64,000 bases of DNA from Alteromonas mediterranea DE. Its GTDB lineage: Bacteria; Pseudomonadota; Gammaproteobacteria; Enterobacterales; Alteromonadaceae. Below the pieces are notes generated by a model. That model was not told where the DNA came from. It searched no databases and saw nothing but the letters and a program-made list of their open reading frames with translations. The position numbers and the translations under genes are program-made. Below, piece after piece: positions 1 to 8,552 of the stretch (positions are counted from its first letter, which is position 1; every line of letters starts with the position of its first letter). The DNA lies in the NCBI RefSeq assembly GCF_000020585.3, contig NC_011138.3:2221675-2285674 (forward strand), given 5' to 3'.

Positions 1-1345
1 CAAGACTTTTCCGTGCATTGTGGGCTTGCGTTTCTAACATATTTGCACTGTTTTGATCGAGCTCGTCGTGACGTGACTCGAGAAATGAAGTTAGCTGCAA
101 CGCATCATCAAATTCACCGAGTTTGTACATCACGTTGATACTGTCTGGAATAAAAGCAGTGGGAACCTCGGTGTATTTTTCATCCAGCATGGTTTGTGAC
201 GTTGATAAATGCCGCTTCGCGTCAATTAATTTGCCGTCAATGGCGCTAATTCTGGCATTAACAATCGTACCGAAGATATCTACATCAAAGTCCCGGTCCA
301 TTTTTTGAAGGTGTTCGTCAAACTTTCCGCGTTGAAGTGTAAGTAGGGCTTCTTGTTGGTATTTATTGCGCTGTTTTTTATCTTCAGCGCACTCAGCTAC
401 ATCTAATAGACTGCGAATAATACCGCACCAGTGCAGGCTCGTTTTATGAACCGACCGCTTAGACAAATCCCATATAGCTAAACTTGAATTAGCCGCGAGC
501 ACTAAGTCATCGTTTAACCTGCCAATTTCGCACGCTTTAAAGTGTCTCGGTAGAGAATAAGGCGAAAGCTTGATAGCTTCTTTAATGGCGTCTAGTGCTT
601 TTTCGCCGTCGTCTAATTTCTGCTGTGCTTGGGCAAGTATGTCATAGGCATCCGCATTAAACCGGTTTCGTTTTAACGTTCGTTTCGCCGTCGTTATTGC
701 TTTGTCGAATTCGTTTAGTTGAAGGTAAGTTTTTGCAATTGCGATCTGTGCCCAAAGCACAGGTTTGCCGTCAATGTAGTCGCTCAATACGTCAAGGGCT
801 TTCTCTGGCTGACCTATACGCCAATAGAGTTCAACCAAAAGTTGCTCGCAGTGCCCTTTGTAATGTGAGGGTGAATCGAGCAAAGACTCGATATGGTCGA
901 TTGCACTGTTACATTCACCTTGCTCAATGAGGCTGTACGCCTGTTGCAAAAACTGTCGTTTTTGCCAAGCGCGAATAATCCTGGATTTTAACTGAACCTG
1001 AGAGAAGGGCTTAACAAGAAAGTCATCAGGTCGGCGTTCAATAGAGCCTAGCACGATAGGTCGGGCGCTATCAGCGCTTATAAGGATAAAAATAGAAGTA
1101 GGGTTAATAAGCCTTCTGGTACGAAGCTCTTCGATTAACTCATACCCACTTTTATTATCTGCTCCTAAATGCAAATCACAGATAATGACATCGAACTTAT
1201 GTTTTTTGCATAGGGAAACGGCTTGTTCCGCCGATGACTTTGTTACCACGTCACTGGCCCCCATAGAATGCATAAGCCCTTTGAGTAGCAAAAGAAAGGG
1301 GCGTTGATCTTCAACAATCAGTACTTGTTTATTGCTAAATTGCAT
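1..1345 (-). CDS. Response regulator with C-terminal TPR-like region, C-terminus cut by window edge
   Basis: The frame stays open from an ATG at 1345 to the left edge, about 448 codons. Residues 1-120 form a CheY-type receiver: acidic pair E12/D13, phospho-acceptor D57 in a CDLHLG context, Ser90 in the Thr/Ser switch position, and K112 in LVKPF. The rest is helical with repeated Leu/Ala/Tyr spacing typical of TPRs (for example EFDDALQL near the edge). There is no DNA-binding or enzymatic output domain in the visible part, so the output is probably protein-protein interaction. The gene is transcribed away from the small ORF at 1467. The soluble histidine kinase at 8553-9257 is a possible partner, but this is only inferred from both being orphans. 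Confidence 0.85.
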   Translation of the reverse strand, partial: MQFSNKQVLIVEDQRPFLLLLKGLMHSMGASDVVTKSSAEQAVSLCKKHKFDVIICDLHLGADNKSGYELIEELRTRRLINPTSIFILISADSARPIVLGSIERRPDDFLVKPFSQVQLKSRIIRAWQKRQFLQQAYSLIEQGECNSAIDHIESLLDSPSHYKGHCEQLLVELYWRIGQPEKALDVLSDYIDGKPVLWAQIAIAKTYLQLNEFDKAITTAKRTLKRNRFNADAYDILAQAQQKLDDGEKALDAIKEAIKLSPYSLPRHFKACEIGRLNDDLVLAANSSLAIWDLSKRSVHKTSLHWCGIIRSLLDVAECAEDKKQRNKYQQEALLTLQRGKFDEHLQKMDRDFDVDIFGTIVNARISAIDGKLIDAKRHLSTSQTMLDEKYTEVPTAFIPDSINVMYKLGEFDDALQLTSFLESRHDELDQNSANMLETQAHNARKSL

Positions 1346-1466
1346 TTCGAATCCATGAATAGGGGCGCTATGGCTTTATTGAAGTATATCTAACTTTAAA
1401 AAATAAGCTTAAGAAAAACATTATCTTGCCGACAACATAAGTATACAAATCAAGTAATCAGAATGC

Positions 1467-2021
1467 ATGTCTGTAGACGCTACATCCCAAAATGAGCAAA
1501 CGCATATTGACCCCAGTATTTATTGGGAGCGCAGCGGTGTGCTTGCGCGTGCATCAACGCAAGGGGCGCTATTTTCACTCTATCTTGCCATGCAGCAACA
1601 TAGTACAGCAGCGCCCTTTGAGATAGAGGCGGCAGATAGCGAATTATCTCAAAAAGCGGGCATTGATACTGAGCTTACTTCCCTGAGTCACTACCGTCGT
1701 TCAAGTCTTGCTGCAAACGAAAGTGAATGGAAAAACATGGACGTAATGTCGGCTTTGGTTGCTGAAGACTTTTCCACGGCGCGACTATATTTAAATATGA
1801 ATCCGGCACCCTTAGCACAAACCGATGATGCGAAACGGCTGCCTGACGATGTGATAGATAACTGCAGTTTGGCAGCGCAGAAACGTATTAAAAAGCAATA
1901 TAACAATACGATGAAGGAAGACAACACGCTGCTTTACGATATGCTTGCCGTGAAAGAGACACAAAACCCCGGAAGTAATGCAGATGCTGTTCACACCTCA
2001 CCATTTGAAAACATCGCTTAG
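1467..2021 (+). CDS. Hypothetical protein, 184 aa
   Basis: Soluble acidic protein with no signal peptide or membrane segment. The N-terminal third contains a hydrophobic helix (GALFSLYLAMQQ). The C-terminal part has DDVIDNCSLAAQKRIKK followed by LLYDML. This layout vaguely recalls the VC2046/SO_2500 family of uncharacterised gammaproteobacterial proteins; that match is from memory and weak. It lies between the divergent TPR response regulator and trhO, 166 bp before the latter. No function can be assigned from the sequence. The frame is well used and has no competing longer ORF, so it is probably real. Confidence 0.7.
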   Translation: MSVDATSQNEQTHIDPSIYWERSGVLARASTQGALFSLYLAMQQHSTAAPFEIEAADSELSQKAGIDTELTSLSHYRRSSLAANESEWKNMDVMSALVAEDFSTARLYLNMNPAPLAQTDDAKRLPDDVIDNCSLAAQKRIKKQYNNTMKEDNTLLYDMLAVKETQNPGSNADAVHTSPFENIA

Positions 2022-2187
2022 CCGAGCACTGGTTAGTTTACTGCCTATCAACGTACTGAAGCGAATTGTAAAACAGGGCTACTCAATGCGCCAAATACAG
2101 CAGGCCTAGTTTTTACCCTGAAGTTTTGTTATATTGCGCGCCGCATTTTTGCACTGGTCTTACGCTCCAATCAGCAAAGGTTAAAAT

Positions 2188-3183
2188 ATGTCTAAATATA
2201 TTGTATGCGCAATGTATAAGTTTGTTGCGCTTGAAAACTATAAAGAAATTCGCCAGCCCCTTCTAGAAGCTATGGAAGCTAACGGTATTAAAGGGACACT
2301 TCTTCTAGCCAGCGAAGGTATAAACGGCACGGTATCCGGTACCCGAGAAGGCATAGACGCGCTGTTGGCCTACTTAAACAGCGACGCGCGCATTAACCCC
2401 ATCTCTTTTAAAGAATCGCTCCACGACGAGCAGCCTTTCTATCGCACGAAAGTAAAGCTTAAAAAAGAAATTGTGACCATGGGTGTAGAGGGCATAGACC
2501 CACGCGAAACCGTAGGCACTTACGTTAAGCCAAAAGATTGGAATGCGCTAATTAGCGATCCAGAGGTAACGGTTATCGACACGCGAAACGGCTACGAAAT
2601 TGAAATTGGTACGTTCAAAAACGCCATCGACCCTAAAACAGAGACTTTCCGCGAATTCCCTGAGTACGTGTCTAAAGAACTCGACCCGTCTAAAAACAAA
2701 AAGGTCGCGATGTTTTGCACCGGTGGTATCCGCTGTGAAAAATCTACCGCTTATTTGAAAGAGCAAGGGTTTGAAGAGGTATATCATCTTGAAGGTGGTA
2801 TTTTGCAATACTTAGACGATGTGCCTAAAGAAGAGTCTATGTGGGAAGGTGATTGCTTTGTTTTTGATAATCGTGTGGCAGTAAACCATGATTTGGAAAA
2901 GAGCCATTACGAGCAGTGCTACGCATGTCGACTACCAATTACCGCAGAAGACAAGCAAAGTGATAAATACGAGCCGGGTGTTAGCTGCCCGCATTGCTTC
3001 GGCACCCACACTGATGATCAAATTGCACGCTTTAGAGAGCGCGAAAAACAGGTTCAATTAGCCAAAGAGCGCCAACAGGAACACGTGGGTACTGGAGCGC
3101 GTTTAACCATGGAACAAAAGCGTAAAGAAAAAGCAGAAGCTCAACGTTTACGCGCACTCAAAGCAAACGAAAATCAGGCATAG
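2188..3183 (+). CDS. trhO: tRNA uridine(34) hydroxylase TrhO (YceA, rhodanese family)
   Basis: Members of this family make 5-hydroxyuridine at the wobble position (U34) of tRNAs, the first step of 5-oxyacetyluridine-type modification in an oxygen-dependent route. The 331-residue protein has the N-terminal acylphosphatase-like part ([16 protein letters not shown]). A rhodanese domain follows, with active-site Cys177 in the loop [11 protein letters not shown] cysteine-rich segment comes next (CYACRLP, then SCPHC), and the protein ends in a basic Glu/Lys/Arg-rich tail. Length and domain order match the family. It is a monocistronic-looking gene ending 52 bp before the EF-hand ORF. Confidence 0.95.
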   Translation: MSKYIVCAMYKFVALENYKEIRQPLLEAMEANGIKGTLLLASEGINGTVSGTREGIDALLAYLNSDARINPISFKESLHDEQPFYRTKVKLKKEIVTMGVEGIDPRETVGTYVKPKDWNALISDPEVTVIDTRNGYEIEIGTFKNAIDPKTETFREFPEYVSKELDPSKNKKVAMFCTGGIRCEKSTAYLKEQGFEEVYHLEGGILQYLDDVPKEESMWEGDCFVFDNRVAVNHDLEKSHYEQCYACRLPITAEDKQSDKYEPGVSCPHCFGTHTDDQIARFREREKQVQLAKERQQEHVGTGARLTMEQKRKEKAEAQRLRALKANENQA

Positions 3184-3235
3184 ACAGCCAGAAAGAAGGG
3201 CGTTACACTCGTGTTTATTGCAGTTGATATAAGGA

Positions 3236-3484
3236 ATGCGAGTGAGCACTCAACTTTCAGAATCTAAAATTGAAGAAATTAGGAAGGACTTTAGCTTTTT
3301 CGATCGTGATGGCAATGGCCAAATCGATTTGCCGGAGTTCATCGAGCTTCTAACCGTAATTTCACCAAAAACAAAAGCTAGCCACGTACAAGAAGGCTTT
3401 AAGCTTATCGATAGTAACGACGATGGTTACATCGACTTTGAAGAGTTTTTGGAGTGGTGGCAAGAAGGGTGGTGGGAATACTAA
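3236..3484 (+). CDS. Small EF-hand calcium-binding protein, 82 aa
   Basis: Two complete EF-hand loops are visible. The first is DRDGNGQIDLPE (about residues 23-34). The second is DSNDDGYIDFEE (about residues 59-70). Each has Asp/Asn at the coordinating positions 1, 3 and 5 and a Glu at position 12. No signal peptide is present, so the protein is predicted cytosolic, unlike many bacterial EF-hand proteins. The C-terminus is Trp-rich (EWWQEGWWEY). It follows trhO by 52 bp and is closed by a strong terminator, so it may be co-transcribed with trhO. Calcium sensing or buffering is inferred from the motif; the partner is unknown. Confidence 0.85.
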   Translation: MRVSTQLSESKIEEIRKDFSFFDRDGNGQIDLPEFIELLTVISPKTKASHVQEGFKLIDSNDDGYIDFEEFLEWWQEGWWEY

Positions 3485-3559
3485 GCGCTAGCTTGTTTTA
3501 ACCATCTTTTAATACCGTATGCCCGTGTAATCGTTATTGACGAGTGATTACACCGAAGC

Positions 3560-3595
3560 AAAAAAACGAGTGACTTTTTAAGCACTCGTTTTTTT
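3560..3595. terminator. Bidirectional intrinsic terminator between the EF-hand gene and the DEAD-box helicase
   Basis: A 13-bp stem, aaaaaaacgagtg pairing with cactcgttttttt, closes a 10-base loop. It has a T-run on the plus strand and an A-run before the left arm, so it can work in both directions. It sits between convergent genes. Confidence 0.85.
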
Positions 3596-3725
3596 ATGTC
3601 TGCCATTAGTCGGTGAGTATAGTCGATTTAGTTTGAATAAAAGCCTGAAAATCGAACCACCGCGAAGATGCCTTATCTAATTAAACCGGTAAACTAGAAG
3701 GGAAAGAGCCCAATAGTTGTTGGTC

Positions 3726-5051
3726 TTACTCGTCGTCATCCGAGAGCGTTTTGCGTGGTTTGCGTTTCACTGGGACCATACCGATATCTTCACCAGACAT
3801 GGTATCAACACGCTTTTTAACGTTTGCTTTAACAGGTTTCGCTACGCGCTTTTTGCCATTTTGGGCAGTTGCGCCTTTCGACACTTTTTTCTTAGGCTTG
3901 AAACCTTTAAACGAAGCAGAAAATTCGTCGTGCGGGGAACACTCTAAAGCATATTGAAGGTGATTTTTAAGCCCTTCGAAGCTATTCCAATCACGAGGGC
4001 CTATTAGTGAGAAAGCTTCGCCTTTTTGCCCCGCGCGTCCGGTACGACCAATACGGTGAATATACTCATCGGCGTTTTTGGGTAGGTCGAAGTTAACTAC
4101 CAGGCCAACTTTTGACAGATCTAGACCGCGCGAGGCGAGGTCGGTGGTAACTAAAATACTGTGCTGTCCACGAGCAAACGCGCTCATAACCGCTGCACGT
4201 TGGCTTTGTAACATGTCACCACGTAGCGCTATGGCTTCTAAGTTTTGTTCGTTAAGCAATGCTGCAATTCTGTCTGTGTCTTCACGGGTCGCAGTAAAAA
4301 CAATAGCTTGGTTGTAAGTACGATTAGCCAACTCAAACTGTAAAATCTGATCTTTGTTATCAACATTGTCTGCAAAGAAACACTTCTGCTCGATATCGCC
4401 ATGCTCTGCAGTTGAGTCTCCTACCGCTACGCGTACCGCCCCTTTGGTCAGCTGTGTTGTCATATGCTTAAGCTCAATATTGTCGAGCGTGGCAGAAAAC
4501 AGCATGGTTTGGCGCTTTCTGTGATCAGCATAGTCGTTGATCATCTTAAGCTGAGCAGAGAAGCCTAAATCTAACATTCGGTCGGCTTCATCAAAAATAA
4601 GCAGCTCTAAACCGTTTAGATATACGCTTTTGTCTAAGAGATGGTCGGCAACACGGCCAGCTGTGCCTACAATAATATGAGGGTTACGGCGAAGCGCTTT
4701 AACCTGGTCGTTGTAGTTTTCGCCGCCCACAATCAGTGAACACGTTAAGTTCAACCCAGTGCACATTGACTTAGCTTCTATGAAGACTTGTTTCGCAAGT
4801 TCCCGCGTGGGCGCTAAAATCAAGGCGCGAGGGTCTTGTCGGCTTAATGCTTTTTGTGCCATTAGCCTGTTGATGGCGGGCACTAGAAAGGCGAAGGTTT
4901 TACCTGAACCCGTTTTAGAAGACGCAATAATATCCTTTCCTTGAATAGCAGGAAGCATAGTGCGCTCTTGAATTTCCGTTAGCGTCGAAATATTTTTAGA
5001 TTCGAGCTTTGAAATAATTTTGTGGTGTACAGGTAAATCAGAAACTAGCAA
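3726..5051 (-). CDS. DEAD-box ATP-dependent RNA helicase
   Basis: RNA helicase of superfamily 2, 441 aa. Visible motifs are the Q-motif region (TLTEIQERT), motif I SSKTGSGKT (Lys51), PTRELA (Ia), DEAD at 154-157, SAT at 186-188, and the C-terminal RecA domain ending in HRIGRTGRAG. A basic Lys/Arg-rich tail of about 70 residues follows, as in rRNA-assembly helicases of the RhlE/SrmB/DbpA group. I cannot place it in one of those subgroups. The start appears to be TTG at 5051, because no in-frame ATG or GTG lies in the roughly 35 bases upstream that I checked. It is transcribed downstream of scoB, but a 209-bp gap with an inverted repeat separates them. Confidence 0.92.
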   Translation of the reverse strand: MLVSDLPVHHKIISKLESKNISTLTEIQERTMLPAIQGKDIIASSKTGSGKTFAFLVPAINRLMAQKALSRQDPRALILAPTRELAKQVFIEAKSMCTGLNLTCSLIVGGENYNDQVKALRRNPHIIVGTAGRVADHLLDKSVYLNGLELLIFDEADRMLDLGFSAQLKMINDYADHRKRQTMLFSATLDNIELKHMTTQLTKGAVRVAVGDSTAEHGDIEQKCFFADNVDNKDQILQFELANRTYNQAIVFTATREDTDRIAALLNEQNLEAIALRGDMLQSQRAAVMSAFARGQHSILVTTDLASRGLDLSKVGLVVNFDLPKNADEYIHRIGRTGRAGQKGEAFSLIGPRDWNSFEGLKNHLQYALECSPHDEFSASFKGFKPKKKVSKGATAQNGKKRVAKPVKANVKKRVDTMSGEDIGMVPVKRKPRKTLSDDDE

Positions 5052-5160
5052 GAAGGTATAGCCTTTATAAATGAACAGTCGAGCGCATTATCCCTTAATG
5101 CAAAACGTATTGAAAGGCTTATCGCAGTGGTTAGTCGATGGGTGAATGCTAGGGGATGAT

Positions 5161-5219
5161 AAAGGCGTACGTACGGCAGCAGTTTTGCTAAATACCGCTT
5201 AAGTAACAGGTACGCCTTT
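5161..5219. repeat. Inverted repeat downstream of scoB
   Basis: A 10-bp arm, aaaggcgtac (5161-5170), is repeated inverted as gtacgccttt (5210-5219) with a 39-base spacer. The left arm is followed by a partial repeat of its end (gtac gtac). It could be the 3' end structure of the scoAB mRNA. The T-run is too short (TTTATC on the minus strand) for a confident terminator call. Confidence 0.45.
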
Positions 5220-5260
5220 TGGTTGGCTTTTTAATTATCTCAGCATTATTTTCTCAAATA

Positions 5261-5914
5261 TTAAAACTGCATTTCGGGCACGCTGTCTGGTGCAACGAGT
5301 TTACCACCGGTTTTTTCTTTTATTTCATCAATGGTGACACCAGGTGCACGCTCTTGTAATACAAACGCACCATTTTCAACGCTTAATACCGCTAAGTCGG
5401 TAATAATCCGCGTGATACAGTTAACGCCCGTTAGCGGCAGCGTGCACTCCCCAAGCAGTTTAGGGTTACCGTGTTTGTCGGTGTGGGTCATGGTAACAAT
5501 GATGTTTTTTGCGCCAGCCACTAGGTCCATTGCGCCGCCCATGCCTTTTACTAATTTTCCAGGTATCATCCATGATGCAATATTGCCCGATACATCGACT
5601 TCAAATGCGCCTAGCACGGTGAAATCGACATGGCCGCCGCGTATCATTGCGAAGCTTTCTGCGCTACTGAAAATCGATGCCCCGGTGATGGCGGTAACGG
5701 TTTCTTTACCCGCATTTATCATGTCTGCGTCTACTTCGCTTTCGGTGGGGTAACGACCCATACCTAATAGCCCGTTTTCTGACTGTAGCATTACGCTAAT
5801 ATCATCCGGTACATAACTTGCCGCAAGGGTAGGGATGCCTATACCTAAATTCACATAGTCGCCATCTTTAAATTCTTGAGCTACGCGCATGGCAATTTGT
5901 TCTCTGCTAAGCAT
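5261..5914 (-). CDS. scoB: 3-oxoacid CoA-transferase subunit B
   Basis: Beta subunit of a succinyl-CoA:3-ketoacid-type CoA-transferase, which moves CoA from succinyl-CoA to acetoacetate (or a similar 3-oxoacid). It is 217 aa. The catalytic glutamate is Glu46 in QSENGLLG. Conserved VNLGIGIPTL (about 21-30) and MGGAMDLV are present. Its ATG overlaps the stop codon of the A subunit (TAATG), so the two are translationally coupled. The operon is transcribed away from a LysR regulator at 6744. Exact substrate preference cannot be read from the sequence. Confidence 0.94.
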   Translation of the reverse strand: MLSREQIAMRVAQEFKDGDYVNLGIGIPTLAASYVPDDISVMLQSENGLLGMGRYPTESEVDADMINAGKETVTAITGASIFSSAESFAMIRGGHVDFTVLGAFEVDVSGNIASWMIPGKLVKGMGGAMDLVAGAKNIIVTMTHTDKHGNPKLLGECTLPLTGVNCITRIITDLAVLSVENGAFVLQERAPGVTIDEIKEKTGGKLVAPDSVPEMQF

Positions 5915-6621
5915 TATACTGACTCCTCACTAACTACACGGCGCTCAATTCGTTTTTCAAAAGTCCCTTGAATAACGCGGTTAACATAAATACCAGGAGT
6001 ATGAATTTCGCTTGGGTTAAGCGTTCCTGGCTCGACAATCTCTTCAGCTTCCACCACGGTAATCTTACCGGCAGTTGCGGCCATAGGATTGAAGTTTTGC
6101 GCCGTGTGTCGATATACACAGTTGCCGAACGTATCCGCTTTCCATGCTTTTACGATAGCAAAGTCGCCGGTAATGGCTTCTTCAAGAATATAGGGGCGCC
6201 CATTGAATGATTTTACCTCTTTGCCTTCACCTACCGGCGTCCCATAGCCTGTGGCCGTGTAGAAAGCTGGGATACCCGCACCACCTGCACGCATTTTTTC
6301 CGCTAGCGTGCCCTGTGGCGTTAACTCTACTTCTAGTTCACCATCAAGTAATTGCTTTTCAAATAGAGCGTTTTCGCCTACGTAAGACGATACCATTTTG
6401 GCAATTTGTTTATCTTCTAACAGAAGACCCAAACCGAAGCCATCAACGCCACAATTGTTCGATACTACCGTGAGATTTGAAACACCCAGCGTTTTGATTT
6501 GGGCAATTAGCCCCTCAGGTATTCCGCAAAGACCAAACCCACCTGCAATAACGGTCATTCCGTCTTTCAGACCCGCCATTGCGTCTTCATACGACGAAAC
6601 GACCTTATTAAATCCTGCCAT
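5914..6621 (-). CDS. scoA: 3-oxoacid CoA-transferase subunit A
   Basis: Alpha subunit of the heteromeric CoA-transferase, 235 aa. The family signature [12 protein letters not shown] occurs at about residues 27-38, followed by [14 protein letters not shown]. It pairs with scoB, whose start codon overlaps this gene's stop by one base. Upstream lies a 122-bp AT-rich divergent promoter region containing a perfect palindrome. This suggests control by the LysR-type protein encoded on the other side. The likely role is ketone-body or short-chain 3-oxoacid use, feeding acetyl-CoA. Confidence 0.94.
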   Translation of the reverse strand: MAGFNKVVSSYEDAMAGLKDGMTVIAGGFGLCGIPEGLIAQIKTLGVSNLTVVSNNCGVDGFGLGLLLEDKQIAKMVSSYVGENALFEKQLLDGELEVELTPQGTLAEKMRAGGAGIPAFYTATGYGTPVGEGKEVKSFNGRPYILEEAITGDFAIVKAWKADTFGNCVYRHTAQNFNPMAATAGKITVVEAEEIVEPGTLNPSEIHTPGIYVNRVIQGTFEKRIERRVVSEESV

Positions 6622-6696
6622 TTATACTCTCCAACCCATTTTGTTAAAAATAAGTATCAACATTGTTGCTTGATTTGTAAAATCGAATTAATCTTT

Positions 6697-6723
6697 CTAT
6701 TAATAAATATTATTTATTAATAG
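6697..6723. promoter_or_regulatory. Perfect 27-bp palindrome, candidate operator of the LysR/scoAB divergent promoter
   Basis: Two 13-bp arms, ctattaataaata and tatttattaatag, flank a single central T. The palindrome lies 74 bp upstream of the scoA start and 20 bp upstream of the GTG start of the LysR gene. It fits the T-N11-A symmetric boxes bound by LysR-type regulators, and its position would allow autoregulation together with control of scoAB. Confidence 0.65.
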
Positions 6724-6743
6724 CGAGGTCAGAGGGAATAAAC

Positions 6744-7628
6744 GTGGACGTATCCTACCGACAAATGAAAGCGTTTGTAGAAGTGGCGAAATCTTCGACA
6801 TTTGCTGAAGCTGCAGTTAATTTACACCTTACTCAGCCAGCACTGTCTTCTGCCATTAAGAAAATGGAAGAGCAATTGGGCGGCAAACTCTTTAAGCGTA
6901 ATACGCGTAATGTAAGCCTGACACCGGAAGGTGAAGTGTTATTCCCAAATGCCTTACGACTGCTTCACGATTGGGATAACACGTTTTCAGACATACAGAA
7001 CTTGTTTGCCATGGCCAAAGGTCAGCTGACCATTTGCGCAATGCCCTCATTTGCAGAGTCACATTTACCCAGTATTCTATCTGCTTTTCACAAGAGAACG
7101 CCAAACGTCAACTTGCGTATCGTCGATGTAGTGATGGAGCAAGTTATTCACGAAGTCACTACAGGTCGAAGTGAAATAGGGTTTTCCTTCGAGCCAGAGC
7201 GAAAAGATGGGCTAGTGTTTAAAAGTCTGTTTGCTGACCAGTTTGTTGTAGTGGCTAATTCTTCTCAGGCCAAGTATTTAAGCAACGCGCCAAGCTGGCA
7301 AGACTGCTTGCTGCACCCTCTGGTAATGATGAACAGAGGCTCCGCGGTTCGGCATTGGACACAATCTCAATTAGCGCGTTTTGGAGAATTGAACATTATT
7401 GCCGAAACGGGTCAGCTATCAACGCTTGGCAAATTAATTCAAAATGGGTTGGGCATTTCAATTATGCCGGCTATTTGCCAATCTCAAATGGAGGGGTTAG
7501 GGCTGGTAGTGAGACAAATAACAATCAACCCGTTGATAAAAAATATCGGTATTATAAAGCATGCGCGAAAGGGTTTGTCGCTACCTGCTCAATCTATGTG
7601 GGACTTAGCTATCGCGCATTACGCCTAA
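6744..7628 (+). CDS. LysR-family transcriptional regulator, divergent from scoAB
   Basis: The 294-aa protein has an N-terminal winged helix-turn-helix (YRQMKAFVEVA, then LHLTQPALSSAIKKME) and a periplasmic-binding-like effector domain from about residue 90. The chosen start is GTG at 6744, preceded by gaggga 9 bases upstream and in register with the conserved LTTR N-terminus. The divergent arrangement with scoAB makes those genes the most likely target, with a metabolite of 3-oxoacid or acyl-CoA metabolism as effector. That target assignment is inference. Confidence 0.92.
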   Translation: MDVSYRQMKAFVEVAKSSTFAEAAVNLHLTQPALSSAIKKMEEQLGGKLFKRNTRNVSLTPEGEVLFPNALRLLHDWDNTFSDIQNLFAMAKGQLTICAMPSFAESHLPSILSAFHKRTPNVNLRIVDVVMEQVIHEVTTGRSEIGFSFEPERKDGLVFKSLFADQFVVVANSSQAKYLSNAPSWQDCLLHPLVMMNRGSAVRHWTQSQLARFGELNIIAETGQLSTLGKLIQNGLGISIMPAICQSQMEGLGLVVRQITINPLIKNIGIIKHARKGLSLPAQSMWDLAIAHYA

Positions 7629-7698
7629 ATTGTAAAACCAAGTACTATGCGACGGAGTCAGTTAACCCACAGGGATAAGCAGGCTAACTAATAGGCCT

Positions 7699-8457
7699 TT
7701 ACCACTTTTTCTTAGGGGCGAATAATTCGTCCAGTTCGTCGCGCTCTTCTTCTTGCTTCTTGGCCCGATCTTTCTCGTTTACGCTCTTAAGGTTACTTTG
7801 TATTTCGTGAAGCCATTCGCCTAATGTAGCTAGGCGAGACGTGGAATATTCATCTTGTTGTGTTTGGTTTTCCAGCGCATTTTTGGCTTTTTCAAAATAC
7901 TGTCTGGCCGAGCCTAACATGTTAGTTTGAAGCGCAGCGCGGCCTCGCTTGATCAAGGTTTCTACGTTGACTTTTATCTGTAGTCGCTCTAACTGTTTAT
8001 CTTCATCCATAAATACTTTCGAGTCTATTTGACCTTTACTGTGCTCTGAGCGCAGCACAATTCGCAGCTTTTTAACTGCTTGTATATATTGAATGATCAT
8101 TTTGTCGTTATCAGGTAGAGAAAACTCTGACAATGCACCGCTTTTATCAGAAAGCGCTGCCGCCGTCGCCTGTTCGCTACTTGCAATTCGCTGTTTAAGT
8201 TCAGCGGTACTCGATAGTTCATTCATCGCTTTAAGCGCGTTGAGAATTCGATTGTGTAGAATCCCCATGATGCGAGAAGAAACTGGGATGTTAACGCAAG
8301 CGGCAATAACGTTTTCTGTCTCATCGACAATGGTGCGCTGCTTTGCTAATTCTGTTCTGCGCTCAGCTTCCTGCTTTTGTCGATGCTGTTGTATTGCGTT
8401 AATGAATATGGCCGCGATGAGCAAAACAACAATTAATATGATAATAATCACGTACAT
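7699..8457 (-). CDS. Membrane-anchored coiled-coil protein of unknown function, 252 aa
   Basis: The N-terminus is one strongly hydrophobic segment (about residues 2-20, rich in Ile/Val/Leu). A charged, helix-rich region follows, with heptad-like stretches (QQHRQKQEAERRTELAKQR; later IKVNVETLIKRGRAALQT). A Lys/Glu-rich tail ends in APKKKW. The segment GSARQYFEKAKNAL resembles a single TPR helix pair. The orientation is probably N-in/C-cytoplasmic, with a basic QQHRQK stretch after the anchor. It is the second gene after the soluble histidine kinase on the same strand, 95 bp downstream. I do not recognise a characterised family. Confidence 0.8.
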   Translation of the reverse strand: MYVIIIILIVVLLIAAIFINAIQQHRQKQEAERRTELAKQRTIVDETENVIAACVNIPVSSRIMGILHNRILNALKAMNELSSTAELKQRIASSEQATAAALSDKSGALSEFSLPDNDKMIIQYIQAVKKLRIVLRSEHSKGQIDSKVFMDEDKQLERLQIKVNVETLIKRGRAALQTNMLGSARQYFEKAKNALENQTQQDEYSTSRLATLGEWLHEIQSNLKSVNEKDRAKKQEEERDELDELFAPKKKW

Positions 8458-8552
8458 GCGTGTCTTTCCGTCTGTTTTATATTTTTTACAACGTCAGTGT
8501 ATTCTTACTTACGGGCGTTACTTTCTGAATTACTTAAGGTTATCGGTCAATA

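Noticed and set aside
5331..5753. Long open frame on the plus strand inside scoB (140 codons)
   Set aside because: It lies wholly opposite the well-identified CoA-transferase subunit, has low-complexity Ser/Pro/Thr composition and no family features.
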